A stretch of 64,000 nucleotides of DNA from assembly GCF_029168315.1 (NCBI RefSeq), contig NZ_JARGYD010000003.1:1-64000 (forward strand), in the 5' to 3' direction. Below, in pieces: positions 51,117 through 58,263 of the stretch (position 1 is the first letter of the stretch; every line of letters begins with the position of its first letter). A model generated the notes under the pieces. That model searched no databases. It saw nothing but the letters and a program-made list of their open reading frames with translations, and was not told the origin of the DNA. Position numbers and translations under genes: made by a program. Origin of the DNA: Psychromarinibacter halotolerans. Lineage in GTDB: Bacteria > Pseudomonadota > Alphaproteobacteria > Rhodobacterales > Rhodobacteraceae.

Positions 51117-51682
51117 CTGTCGAGTTGACCGGAACCCCCGTGCTTCAGACAGAGCGTCTGACGCTGCGCGCGGTGCAGGCGTCGGACTGCGACCTGTTCG
51201 TGGACTTCCTGACCTCGGACCGCGGCGCGTTCGTGGGCGGCGGAACGGAACTTCCGCGCGGCAAGGCATGGCGCGCCTTCGCATCCCTGATCGGTCACTG
51301 GGCGATCCACGGCTGCGGTATTTTCGCCATCGTCGAGCGGTCCAGCGGCAAGACCATCGGCGGCATCGGCCCGTGGTTCCCCGAGGGCTGGCCCGAACAC
51401 GAAATGAGCTGGTCGATCTGGGCCCCCGAGGCCGAGGGCAAAGGCTATGCTGCCGAAGCCGCGCGCGCGGCGCTGGACTATGCGTTCGACACGCTGGGCT
51501 GGGACACCTGCGTCAGCTACATCGACGCCAACAATGCCCGGTCCATTGCCTTGGCCGAGCGGATGGGCGCCACGGTCGACCCGACCGCCGCGCAGCCCGA
51601 CGACGAGACTGACCTGCTTGTTTATCGCCACGCCCGCCCCTCCGGCACCGACGCCGAGGGCGGCATGGAGGCCTACGCATGA
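51113..51682 (+). CDS. GNAT acetyltransferase, RimJ/RimL-like (2 of 3)
   Basis: A 189-residue acetyltransferase, overlapping the previous gene by 4 bp. N-terminus VLQTERLTLRAVQASDCDLF; acetyl-CoA loop PEAEGKGYAAEAARAAL; C-terminus TCVSYIDANNARSIALAERM. It is diverged from its neighbours but has the same domain plan. The three tandem copies may acetylate different ribosomal or cell targets. Confidence 0.85.
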   Translation: MTVELTGTPVLQTERLTLRAVQASDCDLFVDFLTSDRGAFVGGGTELPRGKAWRAFASLIGHWAIHGCGIFAIVERSSGKTIGGIGPWFPEGWPEHEMSWSIWAPEAEGKGYAAEAARAALDYAFDTLGWDTCVSYIDANNARSIALAERMGATVDPTAAQPDDETDLLVYRHARPSGTDAEGGMEAYA

Positions 51683-52263
51683 TGCACCCGCACGAATTCT
51701 CGCCGACCGGCGCCGCCGCCGCCCTTGCGGGCCGGATGCAGTCCTTGGTCCCGGTGCTGGGCACCGACCGCCTGCTGCTGCGTGCGCCGAAGATCGATGA
51801 CTTCGACCTGTTCGCGGGAATCGCCGGGTCCGGCCGCGCCGCCGGCATCGGCGGTCCGATGTCCCGCGAAGCCGCGTGGTCCGAGTTCATGCAGATGACC
51901 GGCACATGGTACTTGCGCGGCACCGGCTGCTGGACGGTGTGCTATGGCGGCCGCGCCATCGGGTTCGTGCAGATCGGTTTTGAACCCGGCGACATGGAGC
52001 CCGAACTGGGCTTTCTGTTCGACGCGGCGTTCGAAGGCCGCGGCTTTGCCTTCGAGGCGGCCCGCGCCGTGATGACCCACGCCCACGAGACGCTGGGCAT
52101 GACCACGCTGGTCAGCTACGTCGCCCGCGACAACGCGCGGTCGATCGCCCTTGCCCTGCGCCTTGGCGGCGCGCGCGACGCGGCGGCAGAGGACCTGCTG
52201 CCCGACCCCGACCGCCACGACACCAACGTCTACCGTTACGACCTGACCGGAGCCACCGCATGA
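51679..52263 (+). CDS. GNAT acetyltransferase, RimJ/RimL-like (3 of 3)
   Basis: A 194-residue acetyltransferase with an extra 25-residue N-terminal part (MMHPHEFSPTGAAAALAGRM) before VLGTDRLLLRAPKIDDFDLF. The acetyl-CoA loop is AFEGRGFAFEAARAVM and the SYVARDNARSIALALRLGG helix follows. It overlaps the previous GNAT gene and the chorismate mutase gene by 4 bp each. It resembles the first two but is the most diverged. Confidence 0.84.
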   Translation: MMHPHEFSPTGAAAALAGRMQSLVPVLGTDRLLLRAPKIDDFDLFAGIAGSGRAAGIGGPMSREAAWSEFMQMTGTWYLRGTGCWTVCYGGRAIGFVQIGFEPGDMEPELGFLFDAAFEGRGFAFEAARAVMTHAHETLGMTTLVSYVARDNARSIALALRLGGARDAAAEDLLPDPDRHDTNVYRYDLTGATA

Positions 52264-52556
52264 CCACCGACGCCGCCCGCGCCGCCGAAATTCTGGCCGA
52301 CCATCGCGCCAGCATCGACCGCTTGGACGCGATCCTTGTCTATACGCTGGCCGAACGGTTCAAGCACACGCAGGAAGTGGGCGTCCTCAAGGCCACCCAC
52401 GACCTGCCCCCCAGCGACCCCGCCCGCGAAGAGATCCAGATCGCGCGGCTGGAATCGCTGTCGAAATCAGCGGGTCTCGACCCCGAGTTCGCGAAGTCCT
52501 TCCTGAACTTCGTGATCGAGGAAGTGATCCGCCACCACAAGAAACACAAATCCTGA
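52260..52556 (+). CDS. Chorismate mutase, AroQ class
   Basis: A 98-residue all-helical protein converting chorismate to prephenate. Family features are the N-terminal IDRLDAILVYTLAERFKHTQ helix with catalytic Arg/Lys and the EVGVLKATHDLPPSDPAREE segment. The three-helix form fits the AroQ type. Its position between GNAT genes and rpsP is unusual for an aromatic amino acid enzyme; it is co-transcribed with them by overlap, so coupling of translation and aromatic supply is possible. Confidence 0.85.
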   Translation: MTTDAARAAEILADHRASIDRLDAILVYTLAERFKHTQEVGVLKATHDLPPSDPAREEIQIARLESLSKSAGLDPEFAKSFLNFVIEEVIRHHKKHKS

Positions 52557-52603
52557 CGGCGCATCACTCGCGCCAAACGACCGCCATTCAAAGGAGAACA
52601 ACA

Positions 52604-52999
52604 ATGGCAATGAAGATCCGACTGGCCCGCGGCGGCTCCAAGAAGCGCCCCCACTACTCGATCGTTGCGACCGACTCGCGCATGCCGCGCGATGGCCGCT
52701 TCATCGAAAAGCTGGGCACCTACAACCCGCTTCTGGCGAAAGACTCGGAAGACCGCGTCAAGATGGACATGGAGCGCGTGCAGCACTGGCTGGACAAAGG
52801 CGCGCAGCCGACCGACCGTATCCAGCGCATGCTGGAAGCCGCCGGCGTCCTGACCAAGAAGACCCGCAGCAACCCGAACAAGGCGAAGCCGGGCAAGAAA
52901 GCCGAAGAGCGCGCTGAAGAGAAAGCCGCGAAAGCTGCTGCCGCAGCCGAAGCTGCTGCCGCTCCGGCAGAAGAGCCCGCAGAGGAAAGCGCGGAGTAA
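52604..52999 (+). CDS. rpsP: 30S ribosomal protein S16
   Basis: A 131-residue ribosomal protein. The first 82 residues, starting MAMKIRLARGGSKKRPHYSI, are the conserved S16 fold. About 45 further residues form a Lys then Ala/Glu-rich tail (KPGKKAEERAEEKAAKAAAA and so on), a common alphaproteobacterial extension. A strong AAAGGAGAA ribosome-binding site precedes the ATG. The gap from chorismate mutase is 47 bp, and a large inverted-repeat element lies downstream. Confidence 0.96.
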   Translation: MAMKIRLARGGSKKRPHYSIVATDSRMPRDGRFIEKLGTYNPLLAKDSEDRVKMDMERVQHWLDKGAQPTDRIQRMLEAAGVLTKKTRSNPNKAKPGKKAEERAEEKAAKAAAAAEAAAAPAEEPAEESAE

Positions 53000-53016
53000 T
53001 CCGCGCGACCTGACTT

Positions 53017-53130
53017 GGCGGTCCGGACCTTCATCGGCGTGTCGCACGCCCGGCTTCCGCACGTTGCCCGCATCGCGGGCGGCGTCGCGGCGTGCCACGG
53101 GCGCCGTGCGCCGATGAAGGACCGTTCGCC
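53017..53130 (+). other. Nested inverted-repeat element, possible structured RNA
   Basis: The 179 bp between rpsP and rimM holds a multi-branched fold. The outer stem pairs CCTTCATCGGCG (53028-53039) with CGCCGATGAAGG (53109-53120), perfect over 12 bp and imperfectly extended to 53017/53130. Inside are GCACGCC/GGCGTGC (53044-53050, 53089-53095) enclosing GCCCGC-ATC-GCGGGC (53066-53080), and a separate hairpin CACGG-GCG-CCGTG (53096-53108). No ORF explains it. It could regulate rimM, terminate or process the S16 mRNA, or be a small RNA. Confidence 0.6.
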
Positions 53131-53178
53131 ACACTGCCGGACCGCGATCCCCGATGACGTGACGCCAAAGGTGCGCCC

Positions 53179-53694
53179 ATGACCGATAACCGTGTCTGTG
53201 TCGGCGCCCTTGCGGGGTCGTTCGGGGTCCGTGGCGAGGTGCGCCTGAAAAGCTTCTGCGCCGAGCCCGAGGCCATCGCCGACTATGGTCCCCTGTGGAC
53301 CGAGGCGGGCGACCGCAGCATTACCGTGTCGATCACCCAAGCCATCAAGACGGGCTTCGCCGCCCGTGTGTCGGGTATCGAGACCAAGGAACAGGCCGAT
53401 ACGCTGAAGGGCGTGCGCCTGTACGCCGACCGGGACGCCCTGCCCGTCCTGCCGGACGACGAATACTATCACGCCGACCTGATCGGGCTAGAGGTGCGCG
53501 ACACCGGCGGCGCGCTGCTGGGACGTGTGAAGGCGGTGCTGAACCACGGCGCTACCGACCTGCTAGAGATCACCGGCCCCGGCATCGCCGAACCGGTCCT
53601 GTTGCCCTTCACGATGGCGGCGGTGCCCACCGTCGACCTGACCAGCGGCCGGATCGTCGCCGACCCGCCGGACGGGCTGTTCCCCGAGGGCTGA
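53179..53694 (+). CDS. rimM: 16S rRNA processing protein RimM
   Basis: A 171-residue 30S assembly factor. It starts TDNRVCVGALAGSFGVRGEV (the PRC-barrel partner domain) and has the C-terminal PRC-barrel-like DEYYHADLIGLEV and NHGATDLLEI. It acts on the 30S head near S19. The ribosome-binding site is weak (AAAGG some distance off), so translation may depend on the upstream element. The gene normally downstream, trmD, is not here: an opposite-strand gene follows. Confidence 0.93.
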   Translation: MTDNRVCVGALAGSFGVRGEVRLKSFCAEPEAIADYGPLWTEAGDRSITVSITQAIKTGFAARVSGIETKEQADTLKGVRLYADRDALPVLPDDEYYHADLIGLEVRDTGGALLGRVKAVLNHGATDLLEITGPGIAEPVLLPFTMAAVPTVDLTSGRIVADPPDGLFPEG

Positions 53695-53740
53695 CCGTCA
53701 GCGGCCGAGGGCCATTGCCGAAGACCGGCTGCGGCGCGGC

Positions 53741-55174
53741 CTAGCCGAACCAGACCTGCCACAGCCCGGCGGCATAGAACATGATCGCCAGCATGATGAA
53801 GATCAGCCCCAGCCCGTGCTTGTCGCGCAGCGCGAACACGATGGGGTCATAGTCCTGCTTGCCCTGATAGCCCAGCCGCACCATGCGCCAGAGCCACAGG
53901 AACAGCGGCACCATCGCCACCCACAGCAACCAGCGGGTCGGGTACAGGTCGTGCGCCTGCTCGGTGAAGGTGTACAGGAAGAACGTCAGCAGCGCACCGA
54001 AGGTGCCCAGCCACGCCACGTTCAACAGGTCGCCCCGGTCGGGCCGGCCATAGCCGCGCCCCGGCAGGCGTTCGTCATTCACGGCCAGCGTCACCTCTGT
54101 CAGCCGCTTGACGCAGCCCAGCGTGACGAAGGTCGGGAAGATGAACACCAACAGATAGCCGGACACGTACACATCCACCGCCAGCGCGCCCGCGACGACG
54201 CGCAGGGTGTACAGCCCGGCCAGCGTGGCGATGTCCACCCAGCGCAGGCGCTTTAGCTTCAGCGAATAGCTCAGCGACAGCAGCATATACAGCAGCACGA
54301 CCGCCAGGAAACCCGCGCTGATCGCCAGCCCTATGCCCACCGCCAGCGCGGTCAGCACCGCCCACGCCGCCATTCCGACACGGATCGGCACGCGCCCGCT
54401 GGCGAAGGGGCGCCTGTGCTTGGTCGCGTGCAGCCGGTCGGCTTCGAGGTCGAGCAGGTCGTTGACGATATAGATCGAGGACGCCGCGAACGAGAAGGCC
54501 ACGATCCCCATCATCACCGTGAACACCGTCGACCAGTCGAAATAGTGCGACGCGATCATCGGCACCATCAGCAGGATGTTCTTCACCCACTGGTGCGGCC
54601 GCAGCGCCTTGAGCAGGCCGCGCGCGGTCCAGCCGTCGTCGATCCGGGTGACCTGTTTGCCCTTGGCTTCCAGCTCGGCGGCAATTTCGGGGTAGTCCCC
54701 CACGATCACCGCACCGTGGGCGCGGTCCCAGATCGCCTTGTCCACCGGCTCGTTGCCGGCATAGTCGAAGCCGCCCTCGCCATAGGCCTCGACCAGCGCG
54801 TCGGCCTTGGCTGCGCCCTTCAGGTTATGGCCCGGCTCGGACGCGAAAACCCGCCCCGACAGCCCATGCTCGCGCGCGACGGCCTGCACCAGCGCGCTGT
54901 CCGAGGCCGAGGCAAGCACCACCTCGCGTCCTTCCGCCTGCGCCTTCAGGGCAAGCTGGCGGACGTCTTCGTTCACCGGCAGCAGGTCGGTGCGCGGCGA
55001 CGCGATCTCGGCCATGCGCCGTTTCAGAACCGAACGGTCGTTGAAATGCGTGGCGGCGGTCTTGATCGTCTGGATCGGGTCGCGGCCAAGGCCGCCCCAG
55101 AAACATTCGTACAGCATGTCCGTGCGCAGGAACGTGCCATCCACGTCCAGCACCAGCGGCCTTTCTTCACTCAT
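53741..55174 (-). CDS. HAD-UbiA prenyltransferase fusion
   Basis: A 477-residue protein. The N-terminal 170 or so residues are a HAD phosphatase-like domain with LDVDGTFLRTD (nucleophile Asp10) and later ASASDSALV and VGDYPEI. The rest is a UbiA-type membrane prenyltransferase with about eight spans and the Asp-rich motif NDLLDLEADRLHATKHRRP. This NDxxD with HPxKxRP-like extension recalls decaprenyl-phosphate phosphoribose synthase (DPPR synthase), which transfers phosphoribose to a polyprenyl phosphate, with the HAD domain as the next-step phosphatase. Its ATG overlaps the lytic transglycosylase stop by 8 bp. Confidence 0.85.
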   Translation of the reverse strand: MSEERPLVLDVDGTFLRTDMLYECFWGGLGRDPIQTIKTAATHFNDRSVLKRRMAEIASPRTDLLPVNEDVRQLALKAQAEGREVVLASASDSALVQAVAREHGLSGRVFASEPGHNLKGAAKADALVEAYGEGGFDYAGNEPVDKAIWDRAHGAVIVGDYPEIAAELEAKGKQVTRIDDGWTARGLLKALRPHQWVKNILLMVPMIASHYFDWSTVFTVMMGIVAFSFAASSIYIVNDLLDLEADRLHATKHRRPFASGRVPIRVGMAAWAVLTALAVGIGLAISAGFLAVVLLYMLLSLSYSLKLKRLRWVDIATLAGLYTLRVVAGALAVDVYVSGYLLVFIFPTFVTLGCVKRLTEVTLAVNDERLPGRGYGRPDRGDLLNVAWLGTFGALLTFFLYTFTEQAHDLYPTRWLLWVAMVPLFLWLWRMVRLGYQGKQDYDPIVFALRDKHGLGLIFIMLAIMFYAAGLWQVWFG

Positions 55175-55991
55175 CGGCGGCAATCCTGTCCACGATACGC
55201 AACGCGCAGGGGTCGCTGACGAACATCGGCGGCGATTGGCACAGGCCCCGCGCCACCGTCCATGCTGCAAGCACCTTGGGCACATAGGCCCGCGTCTCGT
55301 CATAGGGCGGGACGCCGTTGTGCTTCCACACCGCGCCCTCGCCCGCGTTATAGCCCGCCAGCACCAGCAGCGGGTCCTCGCCAAACTCGCCCATCAGCCA
55401 GTCAAGATAGGCGACCCCGCCTCGGATGTTGTCGGCCGGGTCGGTGATGTCGGTGGTCCCGAACCGTTCAGCCGTGGCAGGCATCAGCTGCATCAGCCCG
55501 GTGGCGCCCTTGCCGCTGATCGCATCCACCCGGCCCGAGCTTTCGATTCCGATCACCGCCAGCACCAAAGCCGGCGACACCTTGGTCCCGATGGTGGCGG
55601 CAAGGATCTCGCGGCCATAAAGGTCGGCGATCTTCTGCATCGACGCCAACCGGGGCGTGGGAACGCCGGGGCCGTTCACCAGCTCGTTCAGCGCGGTTTC
55701 AAGCCGACCGGGTCCGGCGGCTTCCAGCTCTGGCCGGACCTTCTCCCAGTACCACGCGAAGGCCCCGCTGACCGGCGGCGCGGCCACTTCGGCCTCGGGC
55801 TCCGGGTCGGGCGCCTTGGGCAGATCGGGCTGGGGTTCGATCTGGATATTGATGCGGGGCCCCGCGCCAGAGGGCGGTTTGACCCGCTTGAAGGTGAAAT
55901 CCCGGAAAGCGGGCGGGTCTTGGGCGAACACACCGGCAGGCAACAGCGCCGCGGCGCCGGCAATTGCCAGTATCGGAATGATTTTCATCAT
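55167..55991 (-). CDS. Lytic transglycosylase
   Basis: A protein of about 274 residues. The signal peptide MMKIIPILAIAGAAALLPAG and VFA|QDP target it to the periplasm. A Pro/Glu-rich linker follows. The C-terminal SLT domain has the catalytic Glu in IGIESSGRVDAIS, GKGATGLMQLMPATAERFG and AGYNAGEGAV. It cuts peptidoglycan between MurNAc and GlcNAc. Start could be either of two adjacent ATGs (55991 or 55988) or an upstream in-frame ATG. Located just upstream and divergent from the Tad pilus genes, it may open the wall for the pilus machinery, or partner the prenyltransferase. Confidence 0.85.
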   Translation of the reverse strand: MMKIIPILAIAGAAALLPAGVFAQDPPAFRDFTFKRVKPPSGAGPRINIQIEPQPDLPKAPDPEPEAEVAAPPVSGAFAWYWEKVRPELEAAGPGRLETALNELVNGPGVPTPRLASMQKIADLYGREILAATIGTKVSPALVLAVIGIESSGRVDAISGKGATGLMQLMPATAERFGTTDITDPADNIRGGVAYLDWLMGEFGEDPLLVLAGYNAGEGAVWKHNGVPPYDETRAYVPKVLAAWTVARGLCQSPPMFVSDPCALRIVDRIAADE

Positions 55992-56342
55992 GCGGGTGCG
56001 CCCTGCCCCGTAACTGCCCTGCTTCTGCATTGCAAAAGCCATGATGCAAGGCCAGTTCTTCACCCCGGAACACAGGGATTGAACCGCCGATGTGTCAAAA
56101 TTGACATTCTGCTCCCCAACCGCACCGCGTTTGATGGCGATACGGGCGGAATAATGCCGGTTCAGGCTTCCCTTAAAATTCCATGTGGCCGGGCCGAAAA
56201 TGTACGACGCCAGACACAGTGTCGCCCAAATCCAAAAGTGTAATGACACCATGCCAAGACGGGCAACGGGTTAAGAATTTTCCCGACGCTTGTGGCGGTA
56301 ATCGAGACAAGCGTCTTAGCTTCTTTGGAGAGAGAGAAAACC
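55992..56342. other. Gene-free divergent region with two palindromes
   Basis: These 351 bp contain no supported ORF. TGTCAA-AA-TTGACA (56093-56106) is a perfect 14-bp palindrome, and GACGCTTGT...ACAAGCGTC (56285-56293, 56307-56315) is a 9-bp inverted repeat with a 13-bp spacer, 27 bp before the first pilin ATG. Both could be operators or mRNA stems for the pilin unit or the divergent transglycosylase. A GGAGAGAGAGAAAACC ribosome-binding site precedes the pilin. Confidence 0.6.
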
Positions 56343-56537
56343 ATGAAACTGTTCAACCTGATCAATCGCTTCCGCGCCGACGAAGATGGCGCCGTGACCG
56401 TCGACTGGGTCGTGCTGACCGCTGCCATCGTTGGCCTCGGCATCGCCGTCCTGACCACCGTTGGTGGCGCCACCGACGACTATGGCCAGACCATCGGCTC
56501 GCACCTGTCCTCGCAGGGCATCAAGACGACCTACTGA
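56343..56537 (+). CDS. Flp-type pilin (copy 1)
   Basis: A 64-residue type IVb prepilin. Leader MKLFNLINRFRADEDG (16 residues, ending in Gly) is followed by AVTVDWVVLTAAIVGLGIAV and a short polar tail TVGGATDDYGQTIGSHL. Normal Flp pilins have Glu-Tyr at mature positions 5-6; here they are Asp-Trp (VDW), a variant I associate with Rhodobacterales. Mature sequence is identical to that of copy 2, 400 bp downstream. The main start is at 56343 after a strong purine-rich ribosome-binding site. A terminator hairpin follows at 56558. Confidence 0.85.
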   Translation: MKLFNLINRFRADEDGAVTVDWVVLTAAIVGLGIAVLTTVGGATDDYGQTIGSHLSSQGIKTTY

Positions 56538-56557
56538 TCGTCTCAGCGATTACCGAA

Positions 56558-56593
56558 AAGGCCGCGTCCCACCGGGGGCGCGGCCTTCTTCTT
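56558..56593 (+). terminator. Terminator-like hairpin after pilin 1
   Basis: AAGGCCGCG and CGCGGCCTT pair over 9 bp, with TCCCACCGGGGG between (which can pair further), followed by CTTCTT. It implies that pilin 1 is mostly made as its own short transcript, as expected for a major structural subunit. Confidence 0.75.
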
Positions 56594-56755
56594 ACCGACC
56601 TGAATTGTTGCCGCCGGAACACAAGTCTGGCCCGGCAGGTCGGCATTGTTCCCGAATTGCCCAATTCCCGCCGTATTTGGCGCGCCATGCTCGCGACCAG
56701 TCGCCCGATCAGAAGGGCGGAGCACAATATTGAGCAGAATTCGGAGCATGACATT

Positions 56756-56950
56756 ATGAAGATCCTACGCCTGATCCGCCGGTTCGACCGGGAAGAGGCC
56801 GGTGCCGTGACCGTTGACTGGGTCGTGCTGACCGCCGCCATCGTCGGCCTTGGCATCGCGGTCCTGACCACCGTCGGCGGCGCCACCGATGACTATGGCC
56901 AGACCATCGGGTCGCACCTGTCGTCGCAGGGCATCAAGACGACCTACTGA
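56756..56950 (+). CDS. Flp-type pilin (copy 2)
   Basis: A 64-residue prepilin with a different leader (MKILRLIRRFDREEAG, 16 residues) but a mature part identical to copy 1 over all 48 residues. The mature coding DNA differs at ten third positions, all synonymous, so the two have diverged at DNA level under constraint to keep one protein. The leader change is too large for drift in a functional peptide alone and may tune export or processing. Ribosome-binding site CGGAGCATGACATT is present. It is 245 bp before cpaB. Confidence 0.85.
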   Translation: MKILRLIRRFDREEAGAVTVDWVVLTAAIVGLGIAVLTTVGGATDDYGQTIGSHLSSQGIKTTY

Positions 56951-56972
56951 TCCGGCCCCTCCGGATCGACCG

Positions 56973-56996
56973 GGTTGGCGCCGCACCGCGCCGACC
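56973..56996 (+). terminator. Hairpin after pilin 2
   Basis: GGTTGGCGC and GCGCCGACC form a 9-bp stem (one G-U) around CGCACC, 23 bp after the pilin 2 stop, with no U-tract. It may limit read-through into cpaB or protect the pilin mRNA. Confidence 0.45.
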
Positions 56997-57195
56997 CCTC
57001 TGCCCGCTACCGGAACCGCCGGTCCATTACGTCAAGGATCGCGCGACTGTTACCGGAGCGTGGAGAAATCACAGCTTCGCCGTGGCCCCTGCACGCTTTC
57101 GCCGCAATCAGAAAGCAACCTTTGTCGGATAGGGGAAAGTTACGTCCGCCGCGCCGTCGCGCGGTGTGCAAGTGCCTTTTGGGAAAGGGACCGGA

Positions 57196-58056
57196 ATGAG
57201 AGCGATTTTCGGACTGGTACTGATCGCGGGTCTCGGACTTGCGAGCTTTGCCGTGTACATGGCCAAGGATTACCTGGAAAGCGAACGCGTCGCGCGCGAT
57301 CAGATCGTGCCCACGGTCGACGTGGTCGTCGCGAACAAGCAGCTGAAATACGGCGAGCCGATTCAGGCTGACGACATCCGCGTGATCAGATGGCCGGCCT
57401 CGTCGATCCCCGAGGGGGCGTTCCCCTCGGTCGACGCCGTGTTCAGCAAGGGCCCCGAGGTATTCCGGGTCGCGCTGCGCACGATTGAAAAAGACGAACC
57501 GCTTATGGTGGTGAAGATCACCGAGCCCGGGCAGGACGCGGGCGTCAGCACCCGACTGACGAAGGGCATGCGCGCCTTCGCCATCAAGGTCGACGTCGCA
57601 TCCGGCGTGTCCGGCTTCCTGCGTCCGGGTGACCGGGTCGATGTTTACTGGACGGGCCGCCTGCCGGGCCGTTCTGGTGGCGGCGACCGCGACGTGACCA
57701 AGCTGATCATGTCCGGCGTGACCCTTGTTGCCGTGGACCAGACCGCCGACGGCGAACGGGCCGCGCCCACCATCGCGCGCACCGTCACGGTCGAGGCATC
57801 GCCGGTCGAGGTCGCCGCGCTGGCGCAGGCGCAAAGCTCGGGCCGCCTGTCGCTGTCCCTGCTTGGCGCCACCGACAACACCATCATCGACAGCGAGGTA
57901 GAGGTTGACCAGAACCGTCTGCTTGGCATCGAAGAGATCGTCGAAGAGGAACCCGAGCCCGAGGTGGCCGAGGTCATCGAAGTCCCCGAGGTCTGCACCA
58001 TCCGCGTCAGCCGCGGCGGTCAGTACATCGAGACGCCGATCCCCTGCACGAACTGA
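57196..58056 (+). CDS. cpaB: Flp pilus assembly protein CpaB (RcpC)
   Basis: A 286-residue protein with an N-terminal anchor (MRAIFGLVLIAGLGLASFAV) and a SAF domain, seen as VVVANKQLKYGEPIQADDIR and VDVASGVSGFLRPGDRVDVY. CpaB links the secretin to the inner membrane apparatus in the periplasm. It is preceded by GGGAAAGGGACCGGA. The C-terminal part is acidic (EEIVEEEPEPEVAEVIEV) and ends with two cysteines (EVCTIRV, TPIPCTN) that may form a disulfide. A hairpin terminator follows. Confidence 0.9.
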   Translation: MRAIFGLVLIAGLGLASFAVYMAKDYLESERVARDQIVPTVDVVVANKQLKYGEPIQADDIRVIRWPASSIPEGAFPSVDAVFSKGPEVFRVALRTIEKDEPLMVVKITEPGQDAGVSTRLTKGMRAFAIKVDVASGVSGFLRPGDRVDVYWTGRLPGRSGGGDRDVTKLIMSGVTLVAVDQTADGERAAPTIARTVTVEASPVEVAALAQAQSSGRLSLSLLGATDNTIIDSEVEVDQNRLLGIEEIVEEEPEPEVAEVIEVPEVCTIRVSRGGQYIETPIPCTN

Positions 58057-58081
58057 TACCAACACGATTCGAACATTCAAG

Positions 58082-58102
58082 GGCCCCGCAATATGCGGGG
58101 CC
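58082..58102 (+). terminator. Hairpin terminator after cpaB
   Basis: GGCCCCGCA and TGCGGGGCC form a perfect 9-bp stem with an ATA loop, followed by TGTTGCGTTG. It splits the locus into a cpaB transcript and one starting upstream of cpaC. The stretch 58105-58215 is markedly A+T-rich and should contain the cpaC promoter. Confidence 0.7.
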
Positions 58103-58263
58103 TGTTGCGTTGAATATGAACAAATTAAGCGATTCTGTTGCGATATATCCACATAAGATTTGCTCTCCAAATACTTGATTATTGATTAAATTCTAAATTT
58201 CCTGCACCTTTCCCTTAATCCGGCGCAACGACCGGGACTTGAGTGATCATAGAGGCAGGTCAC

